Part shown: positions 7,231-13,004 of the stretch, piece after piece
Numbering within the stretch: position 1 is the first letter of the stretch
Layout of the letters: each line of letters starts with the position of its first letter
Assembly: GCA_902491395.1 (NCBI GenBank)
Contig: CABUHO010000034.1
Span: 1 to 16,307, forward strand
Direction of reading: 5' to 3'
From: an uncultured Collinsella sp.
GTDB lineage: Bacteria > Actinomycetota > Coriobacteriia > Coriobacteriales > Coriobacteriaceae
Length of the DNA: 16,307 nt
Translations under genes and position numbers: made by a program
The notes under the pieces: generated by a model
The model's input: only the letters and a program-made list of their open reading frames with translations
Told to the model about the DNA's origin: nothing
The model's database searches: none

Positions 7231-7959
7231 TTACTCCTCCGATGCGGTGGCCGCGGTGTCGTCGCCTTCGGCACCATCACCGGCAGAAGGCTCGGCCAAG
7301 CGGTAGCCCACGCCGCGCACGGTCTCGATGGCGCTGGCATGCTCGCCCAGTTTTTGGCGAAGCGTCTGCACGTGCACGTCAACGGTGCGCGAACCGCCGT
7401 CGAAGTCCCAGCCCCACACGCTCTGCAGCAACGACTCGCGGGTAAAGACCACGCCGGGCTTGCGCATGAGGTACTCGAGCAGGTCGAACTCGCGCAGGGT
7501 GAGCTTAAGCGACTCGCCGGCAACAGTCACCTCACGATGGCTGGGCGAGAGCACAATGTCGCCCACGCTGAGCACATCGCTTGCCTGTTTGACCATGCCG
7601 CCGCGACGCAGCAGTGCGCGGCAGCGGCTGGCGAGCTCCATGAGCGAAAACGGCTTAGTCAGGTAATCGTCGGCACCGCCATCGAGCGCCATCACCTTGT
7701 CGAGCTCGGTATCCTTGGCGGTAAGCATCATGATGGGCACCGTCGCCGTCAGGCGATCGGCACGCAGTCGACGCATAATCGCCAAGCCATCGGTATCGGG
7801 CAGCATGATGTCGAGCAGGACGGCATCGGGTACCCGTCGCGCCACAGCAGCCTTAAACTCGCCGTCGCACGAAAAGCCTTCGGCCTCAATCCCCTGCTTG
7901 CGCAGCGCATAGACCGTCAAATCCCTGATGTTGTCATCGTCCTCGACGTAATAGATCAT
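7231..7959 (-). CDS. phoB: PhoB/PhoP-like response regulator (OmpR family)
   Basis: DNA-binding regulator, 242 aa from ATG 7959. The receiver domain has the acidic pair at D7-D9, phosphoacceptor D50 in LLDIMLPDTDGL, T80 and K102 (TKPF). The winged-helix Trans_Reg_C domain covers about 128-222 with LTLREFDLLEYLMRKPG and the recognition-helix region SRTVDVHVQTLRQKLG, ending RGVGYRL. A 20-residue Ala/Glu/Asp-rich tail follows. I prefer ATG 7959 over ATG 7983 because AAAGGGG (7972-7966) stands six bases before it; the longer form has no site. It follows pstB by 64 bp and precedes phoR by three. Annotation as phoB rests on this context; sequence alone says OmpR family. Confidence 0.92.
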   Translation of the reverse strand: MIYYVEDDDNIRDLTVYALRKQGIEAEGFSCDGEFKAAVARRVPDAVLLDIMLPDTDGLAIMRRLRADRLTATVPIMMLTAKDTELDKVMALDGGADDYLTKPFSLMELASRCRALLRRGGMVKQASDVLSVGDIVLSPSHREVTVAGESLKLTLREFDLLEYLMRKPGVVFTRESLLQSVWGWDFDGGSRTVDVHVQTLRQKLGEHASAIETVRGVGYRLAEPSAGDGAEGDDTAATASEE

Positions 7960-7965
7960 GTTGAA

Positions 7966-7972
7966 CCCCTTT
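7966..7972 (-). promoter_or_regulatory. Ribosome binding site deciding the phoB start
   Basis: AAAGGGG on the minus strand, six bases before ATG 7959; supports this start rather than the upstream ATG at 7983. Confidence 0.65.
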
Positions 7973-7999
7973 GCGGCCGGCATGACCGCATCTTAACCC

Positions 8000-8013
8000 T
8001 AAAGGTACCTTTA
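8000..8013. promoter_or_regulatory. Perfect 14-bp palindrome between pstB and phoB
   Basis: TAAAGGTACCTTTA is a loop-free dyad in the 64-bp gap between pstB and phoB. An outer inverted pair, CATCT/AGATG, flanks it at unequal distances. It could be an operator, an attenuating hairpin or an mRNA processing site that sets the pstB:phoB ratio. No U-tract follows, so it is not called a terminator. Confidence 0.45.
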
Positions 8014-8023
8014 CTAGATGGTA

Positions 8024-8899
8024 TCAGCCAAAACGCCCCGTCAAATAATCCGCCGTGCGCGGATCGGTCGGATTCTTGAAGAGTTGCGCGGTGGGCGCGT
8101 GCTCCACCAGCTCACCCAGCAAAAAGAATGCGACCGAATCGGAGATACGCGCCGCCTGCTGCATATTGTGCGTAACGACCACGAGCGTGCAGGTCTCTTT
8201 GAGCTCGCAGGCCAGCTGCTCCACCACCAGCGTCGACACAGGGTCGAGTGCCGAGGTCGGCTCGTCCATCAGCAGAATGTCGGGCTGCACGGCAAGTGCG
8301 CGGGCGATGCACAGACGCTGCTGCTGGCCGCCCGAAAGACCCAGACCCGACTCTTTGAGCTTGTCCTTGACCTCATCCCATAGCGCAGCGCGACGAAGGG
8401 AGTCCTCGACCAGCTCATCCAGCGCAGCGCGATCGCGCACACCCATACCGCGCGGACCATACGCGACGTTGTCGTAGATGCTCAAGGGAAACGGGTTGGG
8501 GCGCTGGAACACCATGCCCACGCGCTGGCGCAAGCGGCAGATGTCGTAGTCGCCCAGGATATCTTGACCATCGAGCGCAATCTTGCCCTCGATGCGGCAG
8601 TCCTTGATGCCGTCGTTCATGCGGTTAAAGCAGCGCAGCAACGTGGACTTTCCGCAGCCCGAAGGCCCGATGAACGAGGTAATCTGCTTGTCGCGGATCT
8701 TGATATTCACGTCCTTGAGCGCATGGTGGTCGCCATAGAACAGGTCGAGGCCCTCAACATCGATTCGCGTCGGCGAGGCGGCAAGATCCTCTGCCGTGGG
8801 GCGAGTCGCATCCCCAACCTCGCGCTCGTGCGCGGCCTCGGCCTGCGCTTTCATGAGTTCTTCAAGCTCCGTGGGCTCCATAGCCGCAGCAGCCGTCAT
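8024..8899 (-). CDS. pstB: Phosphate ABC transporter ATP-binding protein PstB
   Basis: ATPase of the high-affinity phosphate importer, working at the inner face of the membrane with PstC/PstA and PstS. Motifs: Walker A GPSGCGKSTLLRCFNRMND (78-96; the extended form is typical of PstB), Q-loop Q132 (FQRPNPFPLSIYDNVAYG), signature LSGGQQQRL (188-196), Walker B ILLMDEPTSALDP (208-220) and H-loop H244. The protein is 291 aa, some 40 longer than usual, owing to an acidic/Ala-rich N-terminal extension (EPTELEELMKAQAEAAHERE). I chose ATG 8899 because GGAGG (8912-8908) is eight bases upstream; a GTG at 8914 would overlap that site. pstS, pstC, pstA and phoU are not adjacent: a VanS-like kinase gene lies directly upstream. 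Confidence 0.95.
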   Translation of the reverse strand: MTAAAAMEPTELEELMKAQAEAAHEREVGDATRPTAEDLAASPTRIDVEGLDLFYGDHHALKDVNIKIRDKQITSFIGPSGCGKSTLLRCFNRMNDGIKDCRIEGKIALDGQDILGDYDICRLRQRVGMVFQRPNPFPLSIYDNVAYGPRGMGVRDRAALDELVEDSLRRAALWDEVKDKLKESGLGLSGGQQQRLCIARALAVQPDILLMDEPTSALDPVSTLVVEQLACELKETCTLVVVTHNMQQAARISDSVAFFLLGELVEHAPTAQLFKNPTDPRTADYLTGRFG

Positions 8900-8907
8900 A
8901 CCGCATA

Positions 8908-8912
8908 CCTCC
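8908..8912 (-). promoter_or_regulatory. Ribosome binding site deciding the pstB start
   Basis: GGAGG on the minus strand, eight bases before ATG 8899. It excludes the alternative GTG 8914, which would lie on the other side of it. Confidence 0.65.
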
Positions 8913-8954
8913 ACATCGATATCAATTCAGCAGTATCGATAGTAGGAATCGCGG

Positions 8955-8991
8955 CTCATATGCACGTGAGCGCATTGTCAAGTGTTTGTAA
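8955..8991 (-). promoter_or_regulatory. Promoter of pstB-phoB-phoR with a possible Pho box
   Basis: Minus strand: consensus -35 TTGACA (8981-8976), 15-bp spacer, -10 TATGAG (8960-8955), 55 bp before the pstB start. Immediately upstream is TTACAA, 4 bp from TTGACA; two TT-N-ACA-like hexamers about one helical turn apart recall the TTAACA-type repeats bound by PhoP in Bacillus. The promoter is reasonably supported; the Pho box is inference. Confidence 0.5.
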
Positions 8992-9002
8992 GGGCACACT
9001 GG

Positions 9003-10241
9003 CTATGCGGCGGGCAGCTCGATGGTGAATATCGTGTGTTCGGGCGTCGATTCACATGCAACGGTACCGCCGTGCGCGCATACGATCTCCTTGGCGATGG
9101 CAAGCCCCAGTCCAGCGCCGCCGCGATTGGTCGCACGCGCCGCATCCAGGCGATAGAACTTCTCAAAGATCACCTTGAGCTTTGCCTCAGGGATGGGATC
9201 GCCCTGATTGATAAAGCGCACGCGCACGCCACCGCCGCCCCGGCGTCTGGCCTCGATCGTGATGGTCGAGCCCTCATAGCTATAGGCAATAGCGTTTTTC
9301 ATGATGTTGTTGAACACGCGAGCCATTTTGTCGCCATCCACGAGCACCGTCAGGTCCTCGCGAATATCAACTTGGACTTCCTTATGCTGCTCGTTGAGGA
9401 TGGGATAGAACTCGTCAGCCACCTGAGCCAGCAGCAACCCCAGATCAACATAGCCGCGCGTGAGCACGATATCGTGGAAGTCAAAGCGCGTGATATCGAA
9501 GAACTCCTCGATGAGCGTATCGAGCCGGTGCGCCTTGTCGAGCGCCACGCCCGTAAAGTGCGCACGTTGCTCAACCGGCAGCTCGGGAGCCTCTTGCAGC
9601 AGCGAAAGATAGCCCACCACACTGGCAAGCGGGGTGCGTAGGTCATGTGCCAAGTACGTGACCAGATCGTCCTTGCGATGAGATTCGTCACGCAAGGCCT
9701 GTTGCACCTTGCGCTCACGGTCACGCACGCGGTTAAGGGCGCCCTCGACCTCCAAGAAGTCGCCGTCGATGTTGTCCCAGGTGTCGGGGTGATCGATCAG
9801 GCGATCTTGAATACGAGCAGCCAGCACACAATCGGCATGCTGCTCGCCCTGCTCGTAGCCCTGGTAGTACAGGGCGCGGCCGCACAAGAACAGCACGCAC
9901 GCGGCAAGCGCCAGCACAAAGCCAAGCATGTTGAATACAAAGCCGGCATCGAACAACACCGGCCCTTCGATGCCGCCGAGCGCCATGGCGCCAATCGCCA
10001 ACGTCATGGCCCACGCGGCGCCGCCAATCACCACGCAGCGGCACACAATCTCAAATCGATCGATCAGCAAAAAGCCAACAAGCAGCACCGCCAAGATTCC
10101 AGCGATGTTATCGATGCCAATCAGCAGCAGGCTCAGCAAAAAGAGCAGCACCGTTGCAAGCGCGCGGTTGTCGACGACTGACCTCACGTATTCAAAGAGT
10201 CGATCGGGCACCTCGAACGCTTGCCTATCGTCTTTTGTCAT
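9003..10241 (-). CDS. VanS-like sensor histidine kinase
   Basis: 412-residue membrane kinase partnered with the regulator 26 bp upstream. About four transmembrane segments fill the N-terminal third (roughly 28-42, 45-61, 66-88, 100-121) with hardly any extracytoplasmic domain, so it may sense within the membrane. The linker helix leads to the H box KDDLVTYLAHDLRTPLASVVGYL (His 199), very like VanS kinases. The N box is NNIMKNAIAYS (311-321). In the G1 box the usual Asp-x-Gly is replaced by Asn-Gln-Gly (FINQGDPIP, Asn 345), a variation I recall in VanS-type kinases too. F box FEKFYRLD and G2 GGAGLGLAIAKEI follow. ATG 10241 has GAGG nine bases upstream. No vanHAX-type ligase genes are present; a role in cell-wall or antibiotic stress is only suggested by family and by the nearby carboxypeptidase gene. 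Confidence 0.9.
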   Translation of the reverse strand: MTKDDRQAFEVPDRLFEYVRSVVDNRALATVLLFLLSLLLIGIDNIAGILAVLLVGFLLIDRFEIVCRCVVIGGAAWAMTLAIGAMALGGIEGPVLFDAGFVFNMLGFVLALAACVLFLCGRALYYQGYEQGEQHADCVLAARIQDRLIDHPDTWDNIDGDFLEVEGALNRVRDRERKVQQALRDESHRKDDLVTYLAHDLRTPLASVVGYLSLLQEAPELPVEQRAHFTGVALDKAHRLDTLIEEFFDITRFDFHDIVLTRGYVDLGLLLAQVADEFYPILNEQHKEVQVDIREDLTVLVDGDKMARVFNNIMKNAIAYSYEGSTITIEARRRGGGGVRVRFINQGDPIPEAKLKVIFEKFYRLDAARATNRGGAGLGLAIAKEIVCAHGGTVACESTPEHTIFTIELPAA

Positions 10242-10267
10242 ATCAAGATCCTCACAAGCGAAAGGCG

Positions 10268-10963
10268 TTATTCGATTATGTAGCCGACGCCCCAGACGTT
10301 TTTGATAAAGCGCGGCTTTTGAGCGTCGTCACCGATCTTTTCGCGCAGGTGGCGAATGTGCACCATCACCGTATTGTTGGAGCCGGGCATAAAATCCTCG
10401 TTCCACACCGCGCGGAACAGATCCTCCACGGCCACCACACTGCCGCGATGCTCGACCAGATACAGCAAGATGGAATACTCGATGGGCGTGAGGCGAACCG
10501 GCGCACCGTCCACCGTTACGGAACGGGCATCGCGGTTGATCTCTAGGCCGTCGAACTGGATGGTCGGCGACTCGGCCGCCTGCGCACGGCTACCGTAGCT
10601 GGTGTAGCGACGAAGCTGAGCGTGCACGCGCGCGATGAGCTCCAGCGGGCGGAACGGCTTAACCACGTAATCGTCCGCGCCAAGCGAAAGGCCCTCGATC
10701 TTGTCTTGCTGGGCATCGCGCGCCGTCAGCATGATCACGGGATAGGTATGGCTGGAACGGATCGTACGCAGCAACTCAAGCCCATCGATATCGGGCAGCA
10801 TGACATCCAGCAGCGCCAGATCGAACTCCTGCTCCAAGATTGCCTTGGCAGCATCGGCCCCGCTATAGGCGACCTGTACGTCAAAGCCTTCTTTTGTAAG
10901 GTAGATACCAACCAAGTCGGCGATGGCCTTTTCGTCATCAACTACCAAAATGCGCTCGTTCAT
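10268..10963 (-). CDS. VanR-like response regulator (OmpR family)
   Basis: 231-residue transcription regulator, first gene of a two-gene unit with the VanS-like kinase. Receiver domain: acidic pair D9/D10 (ILVVDDEKAIADLV), phosphoacceptor D53 in LLDVMLPDIDGLELL, T80, K102 (VKPFRPLELIARV). The C-terminal winged helix has LTPIEYSILLYLVEHRG, the recognition region NNTVMVHIRHLREKIG and ends VWGVGYIIE. Start ATG 10963 follows GAGAGGAG closely. It is transcribed divergently from the D,D-carboxypeptidase gene, with a direct repeat in the shared intergenic region that could be its binding site. Full-length, all key residues present. Confidence 0.92.
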   Translation of the reverse strand: MNERILVVDDEKAIADLVGIYLTKEGFDVQVAYSGADAAKAILEQEFDLALLDVMLPDIDGLELLRTIRSSHTYPVIMLTARDAQQDKIEGLSLGADDYVVKPFRPLELIARVHAQLRRYTSYGSRAQAAESPTIQFDGLEINRDARSVTVDGAPVRLTPIEYSILLYLVEHRGSVVAVEDLFRAVWNEDFMPGSNNTVMVHIRHLREKIGDDAQKPRFIKNVWGVGYIIE

Positions 10964-11028
10964 GCGTGCTCCTCTCGCGCTCCACTATGCCCGAGGGGGC
11001 GCATGCCACACACAACAAGCGTGGGTGA

Positions 11029-11044
11029 TTAAGTCGGCCTTAAG
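11029..11044. promoter_or_regulatory. Direct repeat TTAAG-N6-TTAAG, candidate regulator site
   Basis: Two TTAAG pentamers with an 11-bp period lie between the divergent regulator gene and dacA. Repeats one helical turn apart are the usual operator form for OmpR-family regulators. The site is about 65 bp upstream of the regulator start codon and 117 bp upstream of the chosen dacA start, so either gene could be the target. Short repeats can occur by chance. Confidence 0.35.
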
Positions 11045-11091
11045 CACCCTTGTGCCCGTTCGGGCGCGGATGTGGGCCACGCACGCACGCG

Positions 11092-11121
11092 ATGATCGCC
11101 GACACCGACAAACGATATACT
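11092..11121 (+). promoter_or_regulatory. Possible dacA promoter
   Basis: TATACT (11116-11121) is a good -10 box 39 bp before the GTG chosen as dacA start. The best -35 is ATGATC (11092-11097) at 18 bp, matching consensus in three positions. If used, the transcript would begin near 11128 and exclude the upstream ATG codons. Confidence 0.4.
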
Positions 11122-11160
11122 CTAGTTCCAGAAGAGACCATCCCGTCGAAAGCGAAATCT

Positions 11161-12501
11161 GTGAAGTCCCTCACCTCTTTTGCAAAGCGCTCAGCTCAGC
11201 TTGCCGCCGGCTTTGTCTGCGCTATCGCCCTTGCCGCTGGCGTGCCCACCGTCGCCGGCGCCCAAGTACTCACGACCGACAATGTTTGCGGCAAAACCGC
11301 CGATGCGCGCGGCATCACGGCCGAAAATCTGCCCGATATCGATGCGACCAATGCGCTCGTCATGGGCAAAGACGGCACCGTCTACTACGGGCGCGGCGCC
11401 GATGAGCAGGTCAAAATCGCCTCGATCACCAAGGTCATGACCGCAATCCTAACCGTCGAGAATTGCAAGATGGACGAGAAGGTCACGGTGAGCAACGCCG
11501 CAGCCACCGTGGGTAATTCGACCGCCGGCTTGCTCGAAGGCGACGAGCTTACCGTGGAGCAGGCACTGCGCGGCCTGATGATTCCCTCGGGCAACGACGC
11601 CGCCGTCGTGCTCGCCGAATATGTGGGCAAGAAGATCGAGCCTAAGACCAAAGACGCCGAGGCAACCTTTGTGAAGGCCATGAACGAGCGCGCTAAGAAG
11701 CTCGGCTGCACCGGTACGCTTTTTGAAAACCCGCATGGTCTGGACTTTGATGAGTGGGCTGGCGATATGCACTCAACCGCACACGACGTAGCGCTGATGA
11801 TGCAGGAGGCCATGAAAAACGATACGATCCGCGAGGTCGTAGCGAGCGAGGATTCCTGGATCGAGGTCACGGGCGCCGACGGCACCGACCATTCGCATTC
11901 CATGGACACGCATAACTATTTGCTGGGCCAAGATGGCAACATTGGCGGCAAGACCGGCACCACCGACGACGCGGGCTACTGCTTTACGGGTGCCTACAAC
12001 CGCGATGGCGACGAGATCTACACCGTCGTTTTGAACTCCACCACCACCGACCAGCGCTTTACCGATACCGCAACCCTTGCCAATTGGTACTACGGTCACA
12101 AGGTGACGGTCGCAATCGCCAACACACAGGAAAAGACCGCCAACGGCAACCCGCTTATGGCGCGCATTGGCCAAACCGACTGGACGGATAAGACGATCGA
12201 CGCCACACTCGCCGATCCCACGGCGCAAGCGACCGTGTTTTCCCTTGCCGGCGAGGTGACCGAAAAGGTTAGCTACGACGATCTTTCGGGCACGGTGCAT
12301 GTGGGCGACAAGGTGGGTAGCGTCACGCTCAAGCAGGACGGCACCAAGATCACCGTCATGGACCTGGTTGCCGACGAGGAAGGCGCAGGGCCGAATCCCA
12401 TTGAATGGCTGCTCGTGAAGCTCGATCGCTTGGGCCGTCGCATCGACAACCGCCCACTCACGGCAGAAAGCGAGACCGTCGCCAAGGCGCCCGAGGTGTA
12501 G
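11161..12501 (+). CDS. dacA: Secreted D-alanyl-D-alanine carboxypeptidase (PBP5/DacA type)
   Basis: Trims the terminal D-Ala from peptidoglycan pentapeptides outside the membrane. From GTG 11161 the protein is 446 aa and starts with a clean signal peptide: KSLTSFAKR, a hydrophobic core AAGFVCAIALAAG, and cleavage after VAGA (about residue 34). Peptidase S11 motifs: SITK (88-91, nucleophile Ser and general-base Lys), SGN (143-145) and KTG (264-266, in GGKTGTTDDAGYCF). A beta-rich PBP5_C-like domain follows (about 315-400), and NPIEWLLVKLDRLGRR near the end could be an amphipathic membrane anchor. The frame is open to 11050, but ATG 11050 and ATG 11092 lack binding sites and lie upstream of a -10-like TATACT; GTG 11161 has GAAAG eight bases before it. 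Start is therefore likely but not certain. Confidence 0.92.
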   Translation: MKSLTSFAKRSAQLAAGFVCAIALAAGVPTVAGAQVLTTDNVCGKTADARGITAENLPDIDATNALVMGKDGTVYYGRGADEQVKIASITKVMTAILTVENCKMDEKVTVSNAAATVGNSTAGLLEGDELTVEQALRGLMIPSGNDAAVVLAEYVGKKIEPKTKDAEATFVKAMNERAKKLGCTGTLFENPHGLDFDEWAGDMHSTAHDVALMMQEAMKNDTIREVVASEDSWIEVTGADGTDHSHSMDTHNYLLGQDGNIGGKTGTTDDAGYCFTGAYNRDGDEIYTVVLNSTTTDQRFTDTATLANWYYGHKVTVAIANTQEKTANGNPLMARIGQTDWTDKTIDATLADPTAQATVFSLAGEVTEKVSYDDLSGTVHVGDKVGSVTLKQDGTKITVMDLVADEEGAGPNPIEWLLVKLDRLGRRIDNRPLTAESETVAKAPEV

Positions 12502-12525
12502 GGCGCAAGAATAATAAGTCCGCTG

Positions 12526-12557
12526 AAAGGAGGCGTCCGAAAGGATGCCTCCTTTTT
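12526..12557 (+). terminator. Intrinsic terminator of dacA
   Basis: AAAGGAGGC (12526-12534) and GCCTCCTTT (12547-12555) form a perfect 9-bp stem with a 12-base loop running into a T5 tract, 25 bp after the stop codon. Three bases later the T-loop palindrome of the tRNA-Ser repeat begins. Confidence 0.9.
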
Positions 12558-12590
12558 GAGGTTCGAATCCCCAGCTAACGCTCTTGAAAC

Positions 12591-12617
12591 TAAAAAAGGG
12601 CCCCAAATGGAACCCTT
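12591..12617 (-). terminator. Duplicated terminator hairpin in the left tRNA-Ser repeat copy
   Basis: Copy of the tRNA-Ser terminator: arms 12596-12604 and 12609-12617 around AAAT, with two G-T wobbles in the minus-strand RNA, followed by a T6 tract. It sits behind the orphan 18-bp tRNA end and would stop transcripts that read through the first terminator. Confidence 0.65.
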
Positions 12618-12649
12618 CTTTAAAGTCTTACTGGCGGAGAGCTGGGGAT

Positions 12650-12751
12650 GTCCGGGCATGCTACGCATGCCCTCCGGCTTCAAAGCCTAACGGCTTTTCG
12701 CCCACGGGCCACAAACGCTTTCGCGTTTGCTTAACGCCCGTGCCCTCTCGG
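12650..12751 (-). other. Multi-hairpin spacer of the tRNA-Ser repeat
   Basis: Consecutive stems: GGGCATGC/GCATGCCC with a 3-base loop (12654-12672); AAAGCC/GGCTTT (12682-12697); an outer stem CACGGGC/GCCCGTG (12703-12709 with 12736-12742) enclosing CAAACGC/GCGTTTG (12712-12718 with 12723-12729). It ends at the T-loop palindrome GGTTCGAATCC. Order, spacing and linkers match the spacer behind tRNA-Arg. No convincing reading frame. Transcribed strand is unknown; minus is assumed from the tRNA. Confidence 0.6.
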
Positions 12752-12780
12752 GTTCGAATCCCCAGCCGCCATTCTTGATA

Positions 12781-12807
12781 ATAAAAAGGGCCCCAAATGG
12801 GACCCTT
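12781..12807 (-). terminator. Intrinsic terminator of tRNA-Ser
   Basis: On the minus strand AAGGGTCCC, loop ATTT, GGGGCCCTT (arms 12807-12799 and 12794-12786; one G-U pair), followed by TTTATT. It lies 15 bp after the CCA end. Confidence 0.85.
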
Positions 12808-12821
12808 CTTCAAATTCGTAC

Positions 12822-12912
12822 TGGCGGAGAGCTGGGGATTCGAACCCCAGATGCCCTTTTGGGGCATACTCGCTTAGCAGGCGAGCACCTTCGGCCTCTC
12901 GGTCAGCTCTCC
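12822..12912 (-). tRNA. tRNA-Ser, anticodon GCU
   Basis: 91 nt including encoded CCA (12824-12822). Acceptor GGAGAGC pairs with GCTCTCC, discriminator G. The anticodon loop carries GCT (12878-12876), reading AGC/AGU. The long variable arm with stem ATGCCC/GGGCAT marks it as a type II tRNA, and the T-arm is CTGGGGTTCGAATCCCCAG. The 13005-15446 gene ends 92 bp upstream on the same strand, but the tRNA has its own promoter-like sequence. Confidence 0.97.
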
Positions 12913-12926
12913 GTAACAGCCGTTCT

Positions 12927-12955
12927 ATAGTAACCAAACAGCCAAGGATGGGCAA
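12927..12955 (-). promoter_or_regulatory. Probable tRNA-Ser promoter
   Basis: TTGCCC (12955-12950), a 17-bp spacer and TACTAT (12932-12927) on the minus strand, ending 14 bp before the tRNA 5' end. Confidence 0.5.
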
Positions 12956-13004
12956 GAGGAAATTTTCTAATTGCCTAGCAGCCTTTCCTCCTTGAAAGCT
13001 TCGC

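Larger units (their letters stand above)
12561..12839 (-). repeat. Diverged ~190-bp tRNA-terminal repeat downstream of tRNA-Ser
   Basis: Two copies of an ~89-bp block, 12561-12649 and 12752-12839, are offset by 190-191 bp. Each runs (plus strand) GTTCGAATCCCCAGC, a short variable part, a terminator hairpin around AAGGGCCCCAAATGG, and the tRNA 3' end TGGCGGAGAGCTGGGGAT. The right copy is the real tRNA-Ser end; the left one is an orphan 18-bp remnant (12632-12649). Between them is a GC-rich multi-hairpin spacer (12650-12751). Copies differ at several positions, so this duplication is older than the perfect one at tRNA-Arg. Confidence 0.85.

Noticed and set aside
6547..8079. 510-codon plus-strand open frame antisense to phoR and phoB
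   Set aside because: Runs opposite two clearly conserved genes and has no domain or ribosome site; antisense artefact.
12561..12770. Plus-strand tRNA pseudogene suggested by GGGTTCGAATCCCCAG followed by CCGCCA
   Set aside because: Only a T-arm-like segment is present; no D-arm, anticodon arm or matching acceptor strand precedes it. Treated as an inverted remnant within the repeat.
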